Positions 37,583 to 48,239 of a DNA stretch of 64,000 nucleotides are shown in pieces. The notes beneath the pieces are model-generated. The model did no database searches, was not told the DNA's origin, and saw only the letters and a program-made list of their open reading frames with translations. The position numbers and the translations under genes were made by a program. How positions within the stretch are numbered: the first letter of the stretch is position 1; the number at the start of each line of letters is the position of its first letter. This stretch comes from Chlorobiaceae bacterium (GTDB lineage: Bacteria; Bacteroidota; Chlorobiia; Chlorobiales; Chlorobiaceae), in the NCBI GenBank assembly GCA_013334965.1, contig JAAXWO010000007.1, positions 62,001 to 126,000 on the forward strand. Reading direction: 5' to 3'.

Positions 37583-38253
37583 TCGAACGCCTCCCGGAAT
37601 CCAGGTATGTTGAAAAATGGAAAATGGGGCATTTTCGCGATCTCGACCACCGGCACATCCTGCCATGCGCGGCGCTGGTTCCCAGGCAGGAAAACCAGGT
37701 CCCGGCCGCCGACAATAGCCTTCGAGAAGCTCCACGAAGGCGGAGGCTCTCCTGCCAGGCGAAACACCGCCGCTTCGATGGCGCGCAGTTCAGACTGCTG
37801 ATCCTGAACTCTCCTTGCCGATCGAACAGCATCAATTCCGACCTCCCTGCTGCCGCTGAACATCCTGCGCTCGAAGCGCTCCCGGCTCTCCCCGGACCAT
37901 GACTCGATGGTGTCCCTGAAAACCTTCGGCGAAATGCCAAGCTCCGCGTCGACCGGAAAGGGGGTCCCGTTGATCGCCACGGCGTGACGGACTCCCTCCA
38001 GACCGGCATGCATGGAGGCCCACACGCCCAGGGACCAGGCCAGGATATCGATCGCCTTGTACCTGGGCATCCCGCTTTTCAGCCAGCCGGGAATATCGAG
38101 ATCGCCATAGTCGTAGAGCACGGCTATGTCGCGATCCTGCGCCGCTGAATTCGCCGACCGGAGATAGTCAGCCACACGGCGATCCATTCCCCATCCGTTG
38201 AAAAAGAGCAGGAGTTCCTCTCTTCCCTCATGTACGATCCACTCTGCGTTCAC
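37579..38253 (-). CDS. bioG: Pimeloyl-ACP methyl ester esterase BioG (DUF452)
   Basis: Removes the methyl group at the end of pimeloyl chain synthesis. It has the BioG form rather than BioH: LLLFFNGWGMD near the N-terminus, YDYGDLD, and the nucleophile elbow ILAWSLGVWAS. The C-terminal HFPFF fits the catalytic His. The frame is open to a TTG at 38262, but the GTG at 38253 overlaps the bioF stop by four bases (GTGA), matching the coupling of the other genes, giving 224 residues. Confidence 0.85.
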   Translation of the reverse strand: MNAEWIVHEGREELLLFFNGWGMDRRVADYLRSANSAAQDRDIAVLYDYGDLDIPGWLKSGMPRYKAIDILAWSLGVWASMHAGLEGVRHAVAINGTPFPVDAELGISPKVFRDTIESWSGESRERFERRMFSGSREVGIDAVRSARRVQDQQSELRAIEAAVFRLAGEPPPSWSFSKAIVGGRDLVFLPGNQRRAWQDVPVVEIAKMPHFPFFNIPGFREAFE

Positions 38254-39467
38254 GGCAACCAAGGTTTCATGATGCCTGCAAGAAGGTCGATATCTTCGAC
38301 AGTCAGATCGGCCCTGAGTGAAAAACGGAGACGTGAGCTGTTTTCAGGCACGGTCGGCGGACGGACAGGCAAAGCGTGGAATCCCTCGTTGCGCAGGGCG
38401 GCGCCCATCTCGACAGCCCTGCTGTCCTCCCCCAACACGACAGGCACGATATGGCTTTCGCCCGGCACATCGAAGCCGGCCGCCCTGAGCTGCGAACGGA
38501 GCCTCGACGCGAGTTCCAGCAGATGGCGTCGCTCGCGCACCATGCCGAGCTGCCTCCTGAAGGTCAGCAGGCTCCAGCCCAGCACCATGGGCGGCAGGGC
38601 CGTTGTGAAGATGAGCGTCCGCATGGTGTTGACCAGATACTCCCTGAAAAGCCTGCTCATGACCCCGAAAGCTCCTGTAGAAGCGAACGCCTTGCCGAAG
38701 GTGCCGATCAGGATATCGATCCCGTCCAGAACCCCCTGCTCTTCGCACAAACCAAGGCCACGCAACCCGTAAACCCCAACACCGTGGGCCTCGTCGACGA
38801 TCAGCATCGCGCCGTAACGCTTTTTGAGCGCCACGAGCCGCCTGAGGTCGGCAAGGTCGCCGTCCATGCTGAACACCGATTCGGTGACGATGAAAACCTG
38901 CCGGTACCGTCCGGCACTCTCTTCGAGCAGCGCCTCAAGCTGATCGTAATCCGCGTGGCGGTATCGCTTGTACTCCGCCGCGGCGATCCTGATGCCGTCG
39001 ATGATGCTGGCGTGGTTAAGCCGGTCACAGAGGATAAGGTCGTGGCGGGTGCCCAGCGCTGGAAGGATGCCTGTATTGGCGTGATACCCGCTGTTGAACA
39101 CAAGGGCCGCTTCGCGTCCATACTCAGCGGCGATGGCCGCTTCGAGCTCGCCATAGAGCGGATGATTGCCCGTCAGGAGCCTCGACGAAGTGCTGGTCAT
39201 GGCAAACCGGCCTTCATCGACCCCTCCTTCAGCTGAGGCCAGCCAGGAGGAGATGAGTTCCGTATCAGCCCCTATGCCGAGATAGTCGTTCGAAGAAAGG
39301 TTCAGGAGTCGCTGTCCGTCCAGGGCGATGTAGCGCCCGCTGCGCGTGCCGACGTCGGGCATCGTGCGGTAACGCTGCGCTGATTTGAGCGCGTTGAGCT
39401 CCCTGGCGATCTCTTCCTCGACAGGCATCACGATGCGCCCCATACCACGGTCTGCCATCAACGTCAT
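38250..39467 (-). CDS. bioF: 8-amino-7-oxononanoate synthase
   Basis: Condenses pimeloyl-ACP with alanine using PLP. Motifs: [50 protein letters not shown] and the PLP Lys region [12 protein letters not shown]. At 405 residues it is slightly longer than usual at the N-terminus; internal ATGs at residues 4, 9 and 14 are possible starts, but ATG 39467 overlaps the bioB stop by four bases and is preferred. Confidence 0.92.
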   Translation of the reverse strand: MTLMADRGMGRIVMPVEEEIARELNALKSAQRYRTMPDVGTRSGRYIALDGQRLLNLSSNDYLGIGADTELISSWLASAEGGVDEGRFAMTSTSSRLLTGNHPLYGELEAAIAAEYGREAALVFNSGYHANTGILPALGTRHDLILCDRLNHASIIDGIRIAAAEYKRYRHADYDQLEALLEESAGRYRQVFIVTESVFSMDGDLADLRRLVALKKRYGAMLIVDEAHGVGVYGLRGLGLCEEQGVLDGIDILIGTFGKAFASTGAFGVMSRLFREYLVNTMRTLIFTTALPPMVLGWSLLTFRRQLGMVRERRHLLELASRLRSQLRAAGFDVPGESHIVPVVLGEDSRAVEMGAALRNEGFHALPVRPPTVPENSSRLRFSLRADLTVEDIDLLAGIMKPWLP

Positions 39468-40465
39468 GCGAACATGGCGACCTGTTCCGCCAGCAGATTG
39501 TCAGATGCGGTGTCGCGCCCCCTCGTGGTAAGGTAGCCCCCGGTAAGGAAACCGTTGGCGCCGGCAAGCATCAGCAAGCCCTGAAAATCCTTCATGAGGG
39601 TTTCGCGCCCCGCAGCGAACTTGATGATCCTGTCCGGATGCACCAGACGGCAGATCGCGAAGGTTTTGGCGATCTCAGGTACCGGCACCGGAGCGTTTTC
39701 CTCCAGGCGGGTCCCCTTTATCGGCACGAGCACGTTGAGCGGAATGACGTCGACGTCGAGCTCCCTGAGCTTGAAGATCAGTGAAATCCTGTCCTCCATG
39801 CTCTCGCCGGTACCGATGATCCCGCCGCTGCAAACCGAAATGCCTTTTGAACGAAGCAGTTTGATGGTCTCTATGCGCTCGTCGACCGAATGGGTGTCGG
39901 CGATAAGCTCACCGTAGCGTTCGGGATTGACCTGCAGGTTCATATTGTAATGGAGGATGCCGCGCTCCACGAGGGCCGTGGCCTGTTCGTCCCCGATCAT
40001 GCCGAGATCGGCGCAAACCTTCATCTCGGGAAGTTCCCTGTGCAGGAGATCGATCATACCGAGAATGCGGGTGAATTCAGGAGTCGTCTTCATGTAACCG
40101 TAACCACTGGTCACAATCCCGAAATGGCTGACCCCCTGCCGGTATGCCTCACGGGCGGATTCGAGCAGCCTCGCTTCATCGACAAGTCCGTAAACGTCGA
40201 TGGTCGCATTGTTGTGGTTCGACTGTGCGCAGAAGCTGCAGTTCTCGCTGCAATGGCCCGACTTGGCGTTGATGATCGAGCAGGCGTGAACGGCGCCGTT
40301 ATCGACTGCGTATCGGTTCTTGACCTTGTTGGCGAGCGAAACGAGGTCCAGCACCTCGCTGTTCGGAAGACGACCGAGCGACAGGGCGAGTTCGAAGGAG
40401 ATGGGAGCACCGGTATCAAGAACGCTGTATGCCTGTTCAATGTCTGGATGAAGTCGGGAAGTCAT
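39464..40465 (-). CDS. bioB: Biotin synthase
   Basis: Radical SAM enzyme inserting sulfur into dethiobiotin. The iron-sulfur signature is [14 protein letters not shown] (CxxxCxxC, near 71-84), followed by [16 protein letters not shown]. Residues for the second [2Fe-2S] cluster (C in MKVCADLG, C in [12 protein letters not shown] in [11 protein letters not shown]) are all present. 333 residues. Its ATG overlaps the birA stop by one base (TAATG). Confidence 0.94.
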   Translation of the reverse strand: MTSRLHPDIEQAYSVLDTGAPISFELALSLGRLPNSEVLDLVSLANKVKNRYAVDNGAVHACSIINAKSGHCSENCSFCAQSNHNNATIDVYGLVDEARLLESAREAYRQGVSHFGIVTSGYGYMKTTPEFTRILGMIDLLHRELPEMKVCADLGMIGDEQATALVERGILHYNMNLQVNPERYGELIADTHSVDERIETIKLLRSKGISVCSGGIIGTGESMEDRISLIFKLRELDVDVIPLNVLVPIKGTRLEENAPVPVPEIAKTFAICRLVHPDRIIKFAAGRETLMKDFQGLLMLAGANGFLTGGYLTTRGRDTASDNLLAEQVAMFA

Positions 40466-41463
40466 TATGGTCTTTGTTCATTGTTGATGGATCTGAGATG
40501 GGCCTCGCCTGACGAAACGGCCATAACCGTACCGTCCTCCGCCCTCAGCAGCAGTTGGCCCTGCGGAGTGAGTCCTGCCTCGACGCCGGTCAGGATCTTG
40601 TCGAACTGTTCGATACGAAGCTCTTTGCCCTTGAGCCAGGCACTCCCTTCGAGGCATGGCAACAGGAAGCCGAGGTCATCCTGCAGGGCCCACTCACGGT
40701 AAAGCTGTTCGAAACGGTTGAGCACCGCGGCCAGCAGGCGGGCGCGCGACTCACTCCTTCCGGTCTCCATGGCGATTGAAGAGGCGATGCCCTGCAGCTC
40801 CTCCGGAACCAGCTCAAGATTGACGTTCAGACCGAAGCCGACAACGACGAAGTGGGTGAAATCCGGCTCGGACTCCATCTCGCAGAGTATGCCGCAAAGC
40901 TTTCGGCCGCCGGTTACGATATCGTTCGGCCATTTGATGAAACTCTTCAACCCGGTGCACTCGTTTTCGAGGGCGCCGTGGATTGCTGCAGCTGCGACAA
41001 GGGGAATTTCAGGGACCCGGAACGACGGAACGGGAGGACGGAGCACGATCGAACAGTAGAGGTTAACGCCTGCCGGAGAGACCCAGGCGCGACGCATGCG
41101 GCCGCGTCCGCCGGTCTGGGCGTCGGCGACGACTACGGTGCCTTCGGCCGCTCCTTCCCTGGCAAGGGCGCGGGCCTTGAGGTTCGTCGAATCGACCGTA
41201 TCCAGATAGATGAAGCTGCGACCGAACGCCGTCGTGGTCAGAAGCGGCACGACCTCTTCGGGAACCGGAGAGCCGGTAAGCCCGTCAAGGCGATACCCCC
41301 TGCCGCTGACCGCTTCGATGGCATATCCGGCGGACCTCAACGCGGCGATATGCTTCCATACCGCGCTTCGGCTCATCTGGAGCTCACGACAGAGATCCCC
41401 GCCGGAAACGAATCCGCCCTCATCAACAAGGCGCTTCAGAATCGTGCCTGCCACCGGGTTCAT
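40465..41463 (-). CDS. birA: Bifunctional biotin ligase/biotin operon repressor
   Basis: 332 residues: an N-terminal winged helix-turn-helix ([22 protein letters not shown], near 21-42) and the biotin-protein ligase domain with [21 protein letters not shown] and a C-terminal SH3-like part. It attaches biotin to carboxyl carriers and, as the biotinyl-AMP-bound dimer, represses the operon. It is the first gene of the biotin operon. A well-matched BirA operator lies 137 bases upstream, so autoregulation is likely. Confidence 0.93.
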   Translation of the reverse strand: MNPVAGTILKRLVDEGGFVSGGDLCRELQMSRSAVWKHIAALRSAGYAIEAVSGRGYRLDGLTGSPVPEEVVPLLTTTAFGRSFIYLDTVDSTNLKARALAREGAAEGTVVVADAQTGGRGRMRRAWVSPAGVNLYCSIVLRPPVPSFRVPEIPLVAAAAIHGALENECTGLKSFIKWPNDIVTGGRKLCGILCEMESEPDFTHFVVVGFGLNVNLELVPEELQGIASSIAMETGRSESRARLLAAVLNRFEQLYREWALQDDLGFLLPCLEGSAWLKGKELRIEQFDKILTGVEAGLTPQGQLLLRAEDGTVMAVSSGEAHLRSINNEQRP

Positions 41464-41599
41464 ACAGCCATCTCCGTAAGCGGACCAGCCGAGCGGAAAA
41501 AGTGCGTCGAACAGGACAGATCATGAGCGGATATGCCCATCACGGGGTGGAGTCGTCTTGAGTGTGTGGAAAAAGAGATCAAAAAGCCCTGGCTCTAAA

Positions 41600-41631
41600 T
41601 TGTAAACCGGAATTTAGCATCAGGTTGACAA
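41600..41631 (-). promoter_or_regulatory. BirA operator upstream of the biotin operon
   Basis: The half-sites TTGTAAACC (41600-41608) and GGTTGACAA (41623-41631) are spaced by 14 bases. The known bacterial BirA box is TTGTAAACC, 14-16 bases, GGTTTACAA; only one base of the 18 differs. It sits between amiC and birA and is read from the minus strand. TA-rich stretches within it could overlap a promoter, so bound BirA would block transcription. Confidence 0.88.
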
Positions 41632-41731
41632 CATTACAACCAGGAAAACAGGAGAAAGGGGGAAAAAGGTCGTTCCGACAGCCAATGAGCGCAGTAATAC
41701 AGGAAATGGGTGCGTTATGATCTTCAGGAAA

Positions 41732-43507
41732 TCACTCGACGTGCCCTGAGGCGATCACCCTGTTTTCATAGCTGGCGCGATACTGCTGAAGTCCCTGGAA
41801 AATACCGTAGGCGACCTTGGTCTGCTCCTTGCGGTCACGAAGGATTTTCTCTTCGTCGGGGTTGGAGAGGTAGCCGGTCTCAACAAGGATACTCGGCATC
41901 GAAGGAGTCCAGAGCACCATGAACCCTGCCTGTCGGACGCCAAGTCCGTTGTTGCTGCCGTAACGCCCCAGGCGCCTGAGCACGTTCTGGGCCAGTTCTG
42001 TCGACTGCATGGCAAAGGCGCTCTGCGCCATGCTGCTCATGATGAGATATTCGTCGGAAAACCCTTTGTAGCTCTCCCTGTAGTTCTCCTCGCTGGTGAT
42101 GACCGAGTTCTCGAACATAGCCACGTCGAGAGCGGCCTGCGTCTTGTGGGAACCGAGAATGTACACCTCGGCACCCCGAACGGTGTGGTTGCCTGCCGTG
42201 GAGTTGCAATGAACGCTGACAAAGAGCTTGCCGCCGTAACGGTTGGCGATTTTACCCCTTTCGTTGAGCGGAATGAAGCGGTCGTCCTTGCGGGTATAGA
42301 TCACCTTGACGTCAGGCCACTTCTGCTTGATGAACATCCCGAGATCGTTGACGATGTTCAGCACGACATCTTTCTCTTTGGTGCCCCGGGTGCCTATGGC
42401 GCCGGAATCCTTGCCGCCGTGACCGGCGTCGACGACCACCGCGTCGAGCTTCCACTTGCTGACGTCCTGGCTGAGCTGCTTCTCGATCTGCCGCTCCTTC
42501 TCCGCGCGATGTATGGCCTCGACATTGACGTTGCTCATGACATAGAGCACATAATCGTTGTTTTTCGAGTCGTACTGGAACGAGGACGATTTAAGCACGA
42601 ACGAGTTTGTATTGAGAACCACCGTAAACTGCAGTGCTCCGCCCTCCATCTGCATGGGGATGATCGACCTGACCGCGCCGTCAGGGAAGCTCCTGGTCAG
42701 CCGCGCCATATTGCCCGTCGCCCTGTCGACAGTCAGGTAAGCGGTGCCGTTCTCGTCCGGCCTGAGGAACGAGACCGCGCTTTTCTGGCCGGTGGCCGAA
42801 AAACGGATGACTATGCCGTTGGCAAGGGTCTCCACCTTCACGTCGTCGATAACGGTCTGGCCTGAATACTGCTTTTCAACCGGGCCCGGCGGAGGAGGCT
42901 CGACAGGCTGGGGAGGCGTTGGCGGGGGCGGCGGTATCGGCTCGATCACCTGCGGTTCGGAACCGACCAGGCCGACAGAATGCAGGGAAGGGCCCTGCCG
43001 GCGTCCCCAGAGCGTGACATTGATCTTGTTGGTTGAGGGTTCATACTCCACATCGCGGTCAAGCCAGAGCGAAAACAGGCGGCAGGCCTGGGCGGCAGGG
43101 AGGAACATCCTGCCCTGCTGGACTTCAGGAGCGGAAGAGAGCTGAATGACCCTCTTTTCCGCATCACCGGAGCTTGAGCCTACCAGCACAAAACTGCTGC
43201 CCTTCCGAAGGACGCAACTCGTCGCAGGAGCGCCGAACGATTCGTCGACCTGCATCGTGGAGCCGTCGAACGAGTTCCCGAGACGAAGTGCCCGTGAGAA
43301 CGAGCCGACATCGGCAAAAAAGATGCCGTTCGACCTGTACCCCTGGACCTTTATGGTATATCCCTGTCCTGAGCCGGTGGATACCTGCATGAAAAGGGAA
43401 CCCGGCACAGGCTGCGCAGAAACTTTCGATACAAATAGAATAAGAATCAGCACAAGACCCAGCGGGCGATAGATCAATGATGAATAACGGTCTGGCATTG
43501 ATGTCAT
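41732..43507 (-). CDS. N-acetylmuramoyl-L-alanine amidase (AmiC-like)
   Basis: A 591-residue secreted peptidoglycan amidase. A signal peptide (LGLVLILILFVSKVSA) leads. The middle has a Pro-rich linker (about 190-215, PIPPPPPTPPQPVEPP) and an AMIN-type region. The C-terminal Amidase_3 domain begins AVVVDAGHGGKDSGAIG (zinc His and Glu), with SVHCNS later as the second zinc His, and ends SMPSILVETGYLSNP with the catalytic Glu. An N-terminal copper-amine-oxidase-like fold (about 30-180) is plausible from RMFLPAAQACRLFSL. It should help daughter-cell separation. It is divergent from topA. Confidence 0.87.
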   Translation of the reverse strand: MTSMPDRYSSLIYRPLGLVLILILFVSKVSAQPVPGSLFMQVSTGSGQGYTIKVQGYRSNGIFFADVGSFSRALRLGNSFDGSTMQVDESFGAPATSCVLRKGSSFVLVGSSSGDAEKRVIQLSSAPEVQQGRMFLPAAQACRLFSLWLDRDVEYEPSTNKINVTLWGRRQGPSLHSVGLVGSEPQVIEPIPPPPPTPPQPVEPPPPGPVEKQYSGQTVIDDVKVETLANGIVIRFSATGQKSAVSFLRPDENGTAYLTVDRATGNMARLTRSFPDGAVRSIIPMQMEGGALQFTVVLNTNSFVLKSSSFQYDSKNNDYVLYVMSNVNVEAIHRAEKERQIEKQLSQDVSKWKLDAVVVDAGHGGKDSGAIGTRGTKEKDVVLNIVNDLGMFIKQKWPDVKVIYTRKDDRFIPLNERGKIANRYGGKLFVSVHCNSTAGNHTVRGAEVYILGSHKTQAALDVAMFENSVITSEENYRESYKGFSDEYLIMSSMAQSAFAMQSTELAQNVLRRLGRYGSNNGLGVRQAGFMVLWTPSMPSILVETGYLSNPDEEKILRDRKEQTKVAYGIFQGLQQYRASYENRVIASGHVE

Positions 43508-43710
43508 GTCTTGCTATGTGCTTGAGTTAAATTATAATAAACAATAAATATCTTTGCGCCCAGCACCGTTCACGCTGTTTTTACTGGAAAGAATCGATCC
43601 CGTTCCATCCGCGATGACAGGGGTAAATTTGTTTTTAAGTATTCAAGCCCTATCTTTTCGAACATCATTTGCTATCCCAACGCATCCGGGATCAATCGGG
43701 ATCAACCTCA

Positions 43711-46107
43711 ATGGCTTCAAAAAGCTCAGCCCCGTCTGCCAGGAACAGGACCCTCATCGTCGTCGAGTCTCCGTCCAAGGCGAAAACAATCAACAAGTAC
43801 CTTGGTGACAATTACACTGTCTACGCCTCCATAGGGCACATCAAGGACCTTCCCAAGAAAGAGATCGGCATCGATTTCGACCACCATTACGAACCGCGCT
43901 ACGAAGTCATAGCAGGAAAGGAGAAGGTGGTCCGGCAGCTGAAAAAGCTTGCCGGCGAAGCTGACCAGATCATGATCGCCACTGACCCTGACCGCGAAGG
44001 AGAGGCCATCGCCTGGCACATTTCAAACGAAATCGAGTTTGCCAAAAAGCCTGTCTTCCGCGTCCTGTTCAACGAGATCACCAAAAACGCCATCATCGAG
44101 GCGATCGATCATCCAAGGCAGATCGACCACCACCTTGTCCGCTCCCAGCAGACCAGGCAGGGACTCGACAAGATCGTCGGCTACAAGATCAGCCCCTTCC
44201 TCTGGAACGTCGTCTATCGCGGCCTCTCCGCAGGCAGGGTACAGTCCGTGGCCCTTCGGCTGATCTGCGAACGCGAAACGGAAATCGACGCCTTCAAGAC
44301 GCAGGAGTACTGGACGATCTACGGCGACTTCGTCACTCCCGGCAAGGAGACCTTCCGGACAAAACTGATCAAGGTCAAAGGGGAAAAACCGGAGATCACT
44401 GCGGGAGAACAGGCCGAAGCCATCGCTTCGGCAATACAGGGGCGGCTGTTCGCCATCAGCGACATCGTACCGAAGGTCATGCAGAGAAAACAACCTCTGC
44501 CCTTCACCACTTCGTTGCTGCAGCAGGCGGCCTCCAACCAGCTCGGATTCGGTTCCCAGAAAACGATGCGGGTCGCCCAGCAGCTGTACGAAGGCGTCGA
44601 CCTCGGTTCAGAGGGCGCAACCGGCCTCATCACCTACATGAGGACCGACTCGACCCGAATCAGCGGGGAAGCGGTCGGACATGCCCGCGACTACATCTCG
44701 CGCCAGTTCGGACCTGAGTACATTGGCCCAGGCAGTCACGGCAAGGCCGGTAAAAACAGCCAGGACGCGCACGAAGCCATCCGCCCCACCTCGGTGGACA
44801 GGACGCCGGACTCCCTCAGGAAACATCTCTCTGCAGACCAGTTCAAGCTTTATGAGCTGATCTGGAAACGGTTTCTCGCGTCGATGATGGCACCTGCCAA
44901 AATCGAGCAGACCAGGGTGGATGTCGAAGACCACGAAAAGGAGTTCGTTTTCCGCGCAACCGGAAACAGAACCCTCTTCCCCGGTTTTTTCCGGGTCTAC
45001 GACGACCAGCAGGAGCTCGATTACGAAGCGCAGAAATCGACCCGTGACGAAGTCGAAAAAGAGCAGATCGTCAAGCTGCCGGAACGCATGGCACTGAAGG
45101 ACCAGCTCTCCATGGCGGAGCTCGACCGCAGGCAGAGCTTCACCCGTCCGGCCGCCCGATACTCAGAGGCAAGCCTGGTCAAGGAGCTGGACAACTACGG
45201 CATCGGCCGTCCTTCGACCTATGCCGCCATCTTCTCGACCCTCCAGGAGAGACGATATGTGGAGCTCCAGAAGAAAAAGATCATTCCCACCGAGCTCGGC
45301 AGGGACGTTTCGACGATCCTCGTGGCCAACTTCCCCGACCTGTTCAATGTGAAGTTCACTGCGGAGATGGAGGACGAGCTCGACAAGGTGGCGTCGGGAG
45401 ACGACGAGTATGAGAAGGTTCTCGACAGCTTCTATCGCCCTCTCGAATCGGTGCTCAGCGACAGGAAAAACGATCCGGTCATCCCGCAGAACAACGAGGC
45501 GGCCCCATGCGACAAATGCGGAAAGGGACGCATGATCATCAAGTGGACGACCAGCGGAAAATTCCTCGGTTGCTCCTGCTATCCGGAATGCAAGAATATC
45601 AAGTCGATCGCCACGACGAAGGCAAAGCCGAAAGAAACCGGCATCCGCTGCCCGTCATGCGGCGAAGGCAGAATGCTGTTGAGAAATGGCCGCCTCGGCC
45701 CGTTCCTCTCCTGCTCCAGCTACCCCAAGTGCAACACGCTGCTCAACCTCAGCAAGCAGCGACACATAGAACCGATCAAACCTCCGCCGATCAAGACCGA
45801 CATGGCATGCCCGAAGTGCGGCTCGCCACTCTACCTGAGGAGCGGTAAACGCGGACCGTGGCTCGGATGCTCCACATTCCCGAAATGCAGGGGCCGTCAG
45901 TCATGGAACGCTGTTGAAAAAGAGGTAAGGGAACACTGGGAAAAGGTGATCAAGGATCATCTGGAGGCACATCCCGTCCTCACCATTACGATGCTTGACG
46001 GGACACCAGCCCCCATGGCATTGCCCATCGAGGACATCATCACCCGTGCAGAGGAGTCCGGCCTCATCAGCGCGCAGAGCGAGCAGGAAGCCGAAGTCAC
46101 TGCATAA
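43711..46107 (+). CDS. topA: DNA topoisomerase I
   Basis: 798-residue type IA topoisomerase. The TOPRIM domain starts with LIVVESPSKAKTINKYLG, with acidic DPDREGEAIAWH. The catalytic Tyr is in GLITYMRTDSTRIS. The C-terminus has three zinc-ribbon repeats: CDKCGKGRMI..., CPSCGEGRMLL... and CPKCGSPLYLR..., each with a second Cys pair. The upstream in-frame ATG at 43669 lacks family support; ATG 43711 starts at MASKSS. The 3' end overlaps the convergent feoB by 11 bases. Confidence 0.92.
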   Translation: MASKSSAPSARNRTLIVVESPSKAKTINKYLGDNYTVYASIGHIKDLPKKEIGIDFDHHYEPRYEVIAGKEKVVRQLKKLAGEADQIMIATDPDREGEAIAWHISNEIEFAKKPVFRVLFNEITKNAIIEAIDHPRQIDHHLVRSQQTRQGLDKIVGYKISPFLWNVVYRGLSAGRVQSVALRLICERETEIDAFKTQEYWTIYGDFVTPGKETFRTKLIKVKGEKPEITAGEQAEAIASAIQGRLFAISDIVPKVMQRKQPLPFTTSLLQQAASNQLGFGSQKTMRVAQQLYEGVDLGSEGATGLITYMRTDSTRISGEAVGHARDYISRQFGPEYIGPGSHGKAGKNSQDAHEAIRPTSVDRTPDSLRKHLSADQFKLYELIWKRFLASMMAPAKIEQTRVDVEDHEKEFVFRATGNRTLFPGFFRVYDDQQELDYEAQKSTRDEVEKEQIVKLPERMALKDQLSMAELDRRQSFTRPAARYSEASLVKELDNYGIGRPSTYAAIFSTLQERRYVELQKKKIIPTELGRDVSTILVANFPDLFNVKFTAEMEDELDKVASGDDEYEKVLDSFYRPLESVLSDRKNDPVIPQNNEAAPCDKCGKGRMIIKWTTSGKFLGCSCYPECKNIKSIATTKAKPKETGIRCPSCGEGRMLLRNGRLGPFLSCSSYPKCNTLLNLSKQRHIEPIKPPPIKTDMACPKCGSPLYLRSGKRGPWLGCSTFPKCRGRQSWNAVEKEVREHWEKVIKDHLEAHPVLTITMLDGTPAPMALPIEDIITRAEESGLISAQSEQEAEVTA

Positions 46108-48238
46108 GGAGCGCCAGCCTGTAGGTGATGAACGATGCGCCCCAGGCAATCGCGAGAACGTAGCCGGTGTACAGAAGCACCGGCCTCCACGAACCGACCT
46201 CCTTTTTCATCACCCCGAGGGTGGCGACGCAGGGAATGTAGAGCAGCACGAACACCATGAGGCTCAATGCCGTGGCCCTGCCGAACCCAGGATCGTTCCT
46301 GAGGATTGAGGAGAGTCCTGCTGCGCCCTGATCGCTCCTGCCGATCGAAAAGATCGTCCCCAGGGTCGAGACAACCACCTCTTTCGAGACCACGCCGGTC
46401 ACCAGTGAAATGCCGATCCTCCAGTCAAATCCGAGCGGACGTATCAACGGTTCGATAATCTTTCCGCTGCGACCTGCCAGCGAATACTCCAGCTGGGCTG
46501 CCTGAACCTTCGAGTTGAGCTGCCGAAGCTCTCCGGCCTTAACTTCCGGGGAGGTCGCCGAGGCCTCTATGCGAGCCTTTTCAAGGACAAGCGCCTCATC
46601 AAGCCTGCTGCTGCGGGGGAAATTGCTGGCAGCCCATATCGCCATGACCGCCATCAGGATGAGCGTTCCCGCTTTTTTCAGGTACATCAGCGCCTTCATC
46701 CTTGCCTGGAAAACGACTGATGCGAGCGTCGGCCAACGATATGGGGGCAGCTCCATGACAAAGGGTTCTGAATCGCTTTTCAGCACGGTCGACTTCAGCA
46801 TCCAGGCCGTCCAGAGGCCTACGACGATACCGAGGAGATAGATTCCGAACATCACGTTGGCGGCCATCGCCGGAGGGAAAAACGCACCGGCAAGCAGCAC
46901 GTATACCGGAAGCTTCGCGCCGCAGCTCATGAACGGAATGGTCATGATGGTCGCGAGACGATCCGAACGGCTCTTCAGGGTGCGCGTCGCCATGATAGCC
47001 GGGATGGAACAACCGAAACCGGTGACCATGGGGATGAAGGATTTTCCGTGCAGGCCGAAGCGGTGCATCACCTTGTCGATCACGAAGGCCGCCCTCGCCA
47101 TGTATCCAGAAGCTTCGAGGAAAGAGAGGCCGATGAAGAGCAGGACGATATTCGGCAGATAGACGACGACGCTGCCGACACCTACGATGACGCCGTCAAC
47201 GACGATCGACCTGAGCATGGCGTTGGGCAGTAGCGGGGCTACCGAACGGGCGAGAAGCTCGAACAGGAATTGCAACCCGGCCATGATGGGGGCGCCAAGG
47301 GTGAAGGTGAGCTGAAAAATCGCCCACACAACGACAAAAAACACCGGAAGACCGAGCACCCGGTTCAGCACGACCGTATCGATATAATCGCTCAGCGAGG
47401 CCCTCGTGGCCCTTGGCAGACGGACGCACTCCTGCATGGCGCCGCGCACGAACGCGAAGCGGTCTTCGGTGATCAGCGCCTCCGGATCGGTGCGATGCAG
47501 ACGCTGGCACTCAGTTATGGCCTCCTGGAGGACCAACTCCACCTTCACCCATACTGGATACTGCCTGACCTGGGTGTATACCTCCCTGTCGCTCTCAAGC
47601 AGCTTGACGGCCAGCCAGCGATGGTTTGTCGAACCGAGCTCACGCTGTTGACCGAGCAGGGCAACGATCTTTTCCATGGCATTTTCGATGACCGGGCTGA
47701 AGGTCATTTTATTCTTGATGACCTCGATCTGCCCGTCGCACATGCTGACGATATGATCGAGCAGTTCATCGAGTCCCTGCCTTCGTCTGGCCGAGGTCGG
47801 CACGATGTGCGCTCCGAGAAGCTTTTCCAACTGGTCGGTATCGATCGATATCCCCTTTTCCTCAACCTCGTCGATCATGTTGAGAGCAACCAGGAGCTCA
47901 ACCTCCATCTCCATCAGCTGTGCCGTAAGAAGCAGGTTCCTTTCGAGGTTCGTGCCATCAAGAACATTGACGACCACATCCGGTTTCTCGTCGATGATAT
48001 ATCGCCGCGTGACGATCTCTTCCGGTGAATAGGGGGTAAGCGAGTAGGTACCCGGAAGATCGACCACGGTGATCCTCACTCCCTGATAATCGAGATAACC
48101 CTCAAGCTTTTCGATGGTTACGCCAGGGAAATTGCCAACCCGCTGATGTGACCCGGTGAGAACATTGAAGAGCGACGATTTTCCGGCATTCGGGTTGCCG
48201 GTCAGGGCGACCCTTATCTGCTTTACAGGATCCGCCAT
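46097..48238 (-). CDS. feoB: Ferrous iron transporter FeoB
   Basis: 713-residue inner-membrane Fe(II) transporter. The N-terminal G domain has GNPNAGKSSLFN (G1), GVTIEK (G2), DLPGTYSL (G3) and ALNMIDE (G4). Two Gate domains follow (about residues 330-470 and 600-690), the first with GCSIPAIMATRTL and FMSCGAKLPVY, both with the conserved Cys. The start is ATG 48238, preceded by AGAGG; the frame extends to 48286 inside feoA. It is one base from feoA and the last gene of the operon. Confidence 0.93.
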   Translation of the reverse strand: MADPVKQIRVALTGNPNAGKSSLFNVLTGSHQRVGNFPGVTIEKLEGYLDYQGVRITVVDLPGTYSLTPYSPEEIVTRRYIIDEKPDVVVNVLDGTNLERNLLLTAQLMEMEVELLVALNMIDEVEEKGISIDTDQLEKLLGAHIVPTSARRRQGLDELLDHIVSMCDGQIEVIKNKMTFSPVIENAMEKIVALLGQQRELGSTNHRWLAVKLLESDREVYTQVRQYPVWVKVELVLQEAITECQRLHRTDPEALITEDRFAFVRGAMQECVRLPRATRASLSDYIDTVVLNRVLGLPVFFVVVWAIFQLTFTLGAPIMAGLQFLFELLARSVAPLLPNAMLRSIVVDGVIVGVGSVVVYLPNIVLLFIGLSFLEASGYMARAAFVIDKVMHRFGLHGKSFIPMVTGFGCSIPAIMATRTLKSRSDRLATIMTIPFMSCGAKLPVYVLLAGAFFPPAMAANVMFGIYLLGIVVGLWTAWMLKSTVLKSDSEPFVMELPPYRWPTLASVVFQARMKALMYLKKAGTLILMAVMAIWAASNFPRSSRLDEALVLEKARIEASATSPEVKAGELRQLNSKVQAAQLEYSLAGRSGKIIEPLIRPLGFDWRIGISLVTGVVSKEVVVSTLGTIFSIGRSDQGAAGLSSILRNDPGFGRATALSLMVFVLLYIPCVATLGVMKKEVGSWRPVLLYTGYVLAIAWGASFITYRLALLMQ

Positions 48239-48239
48239 G

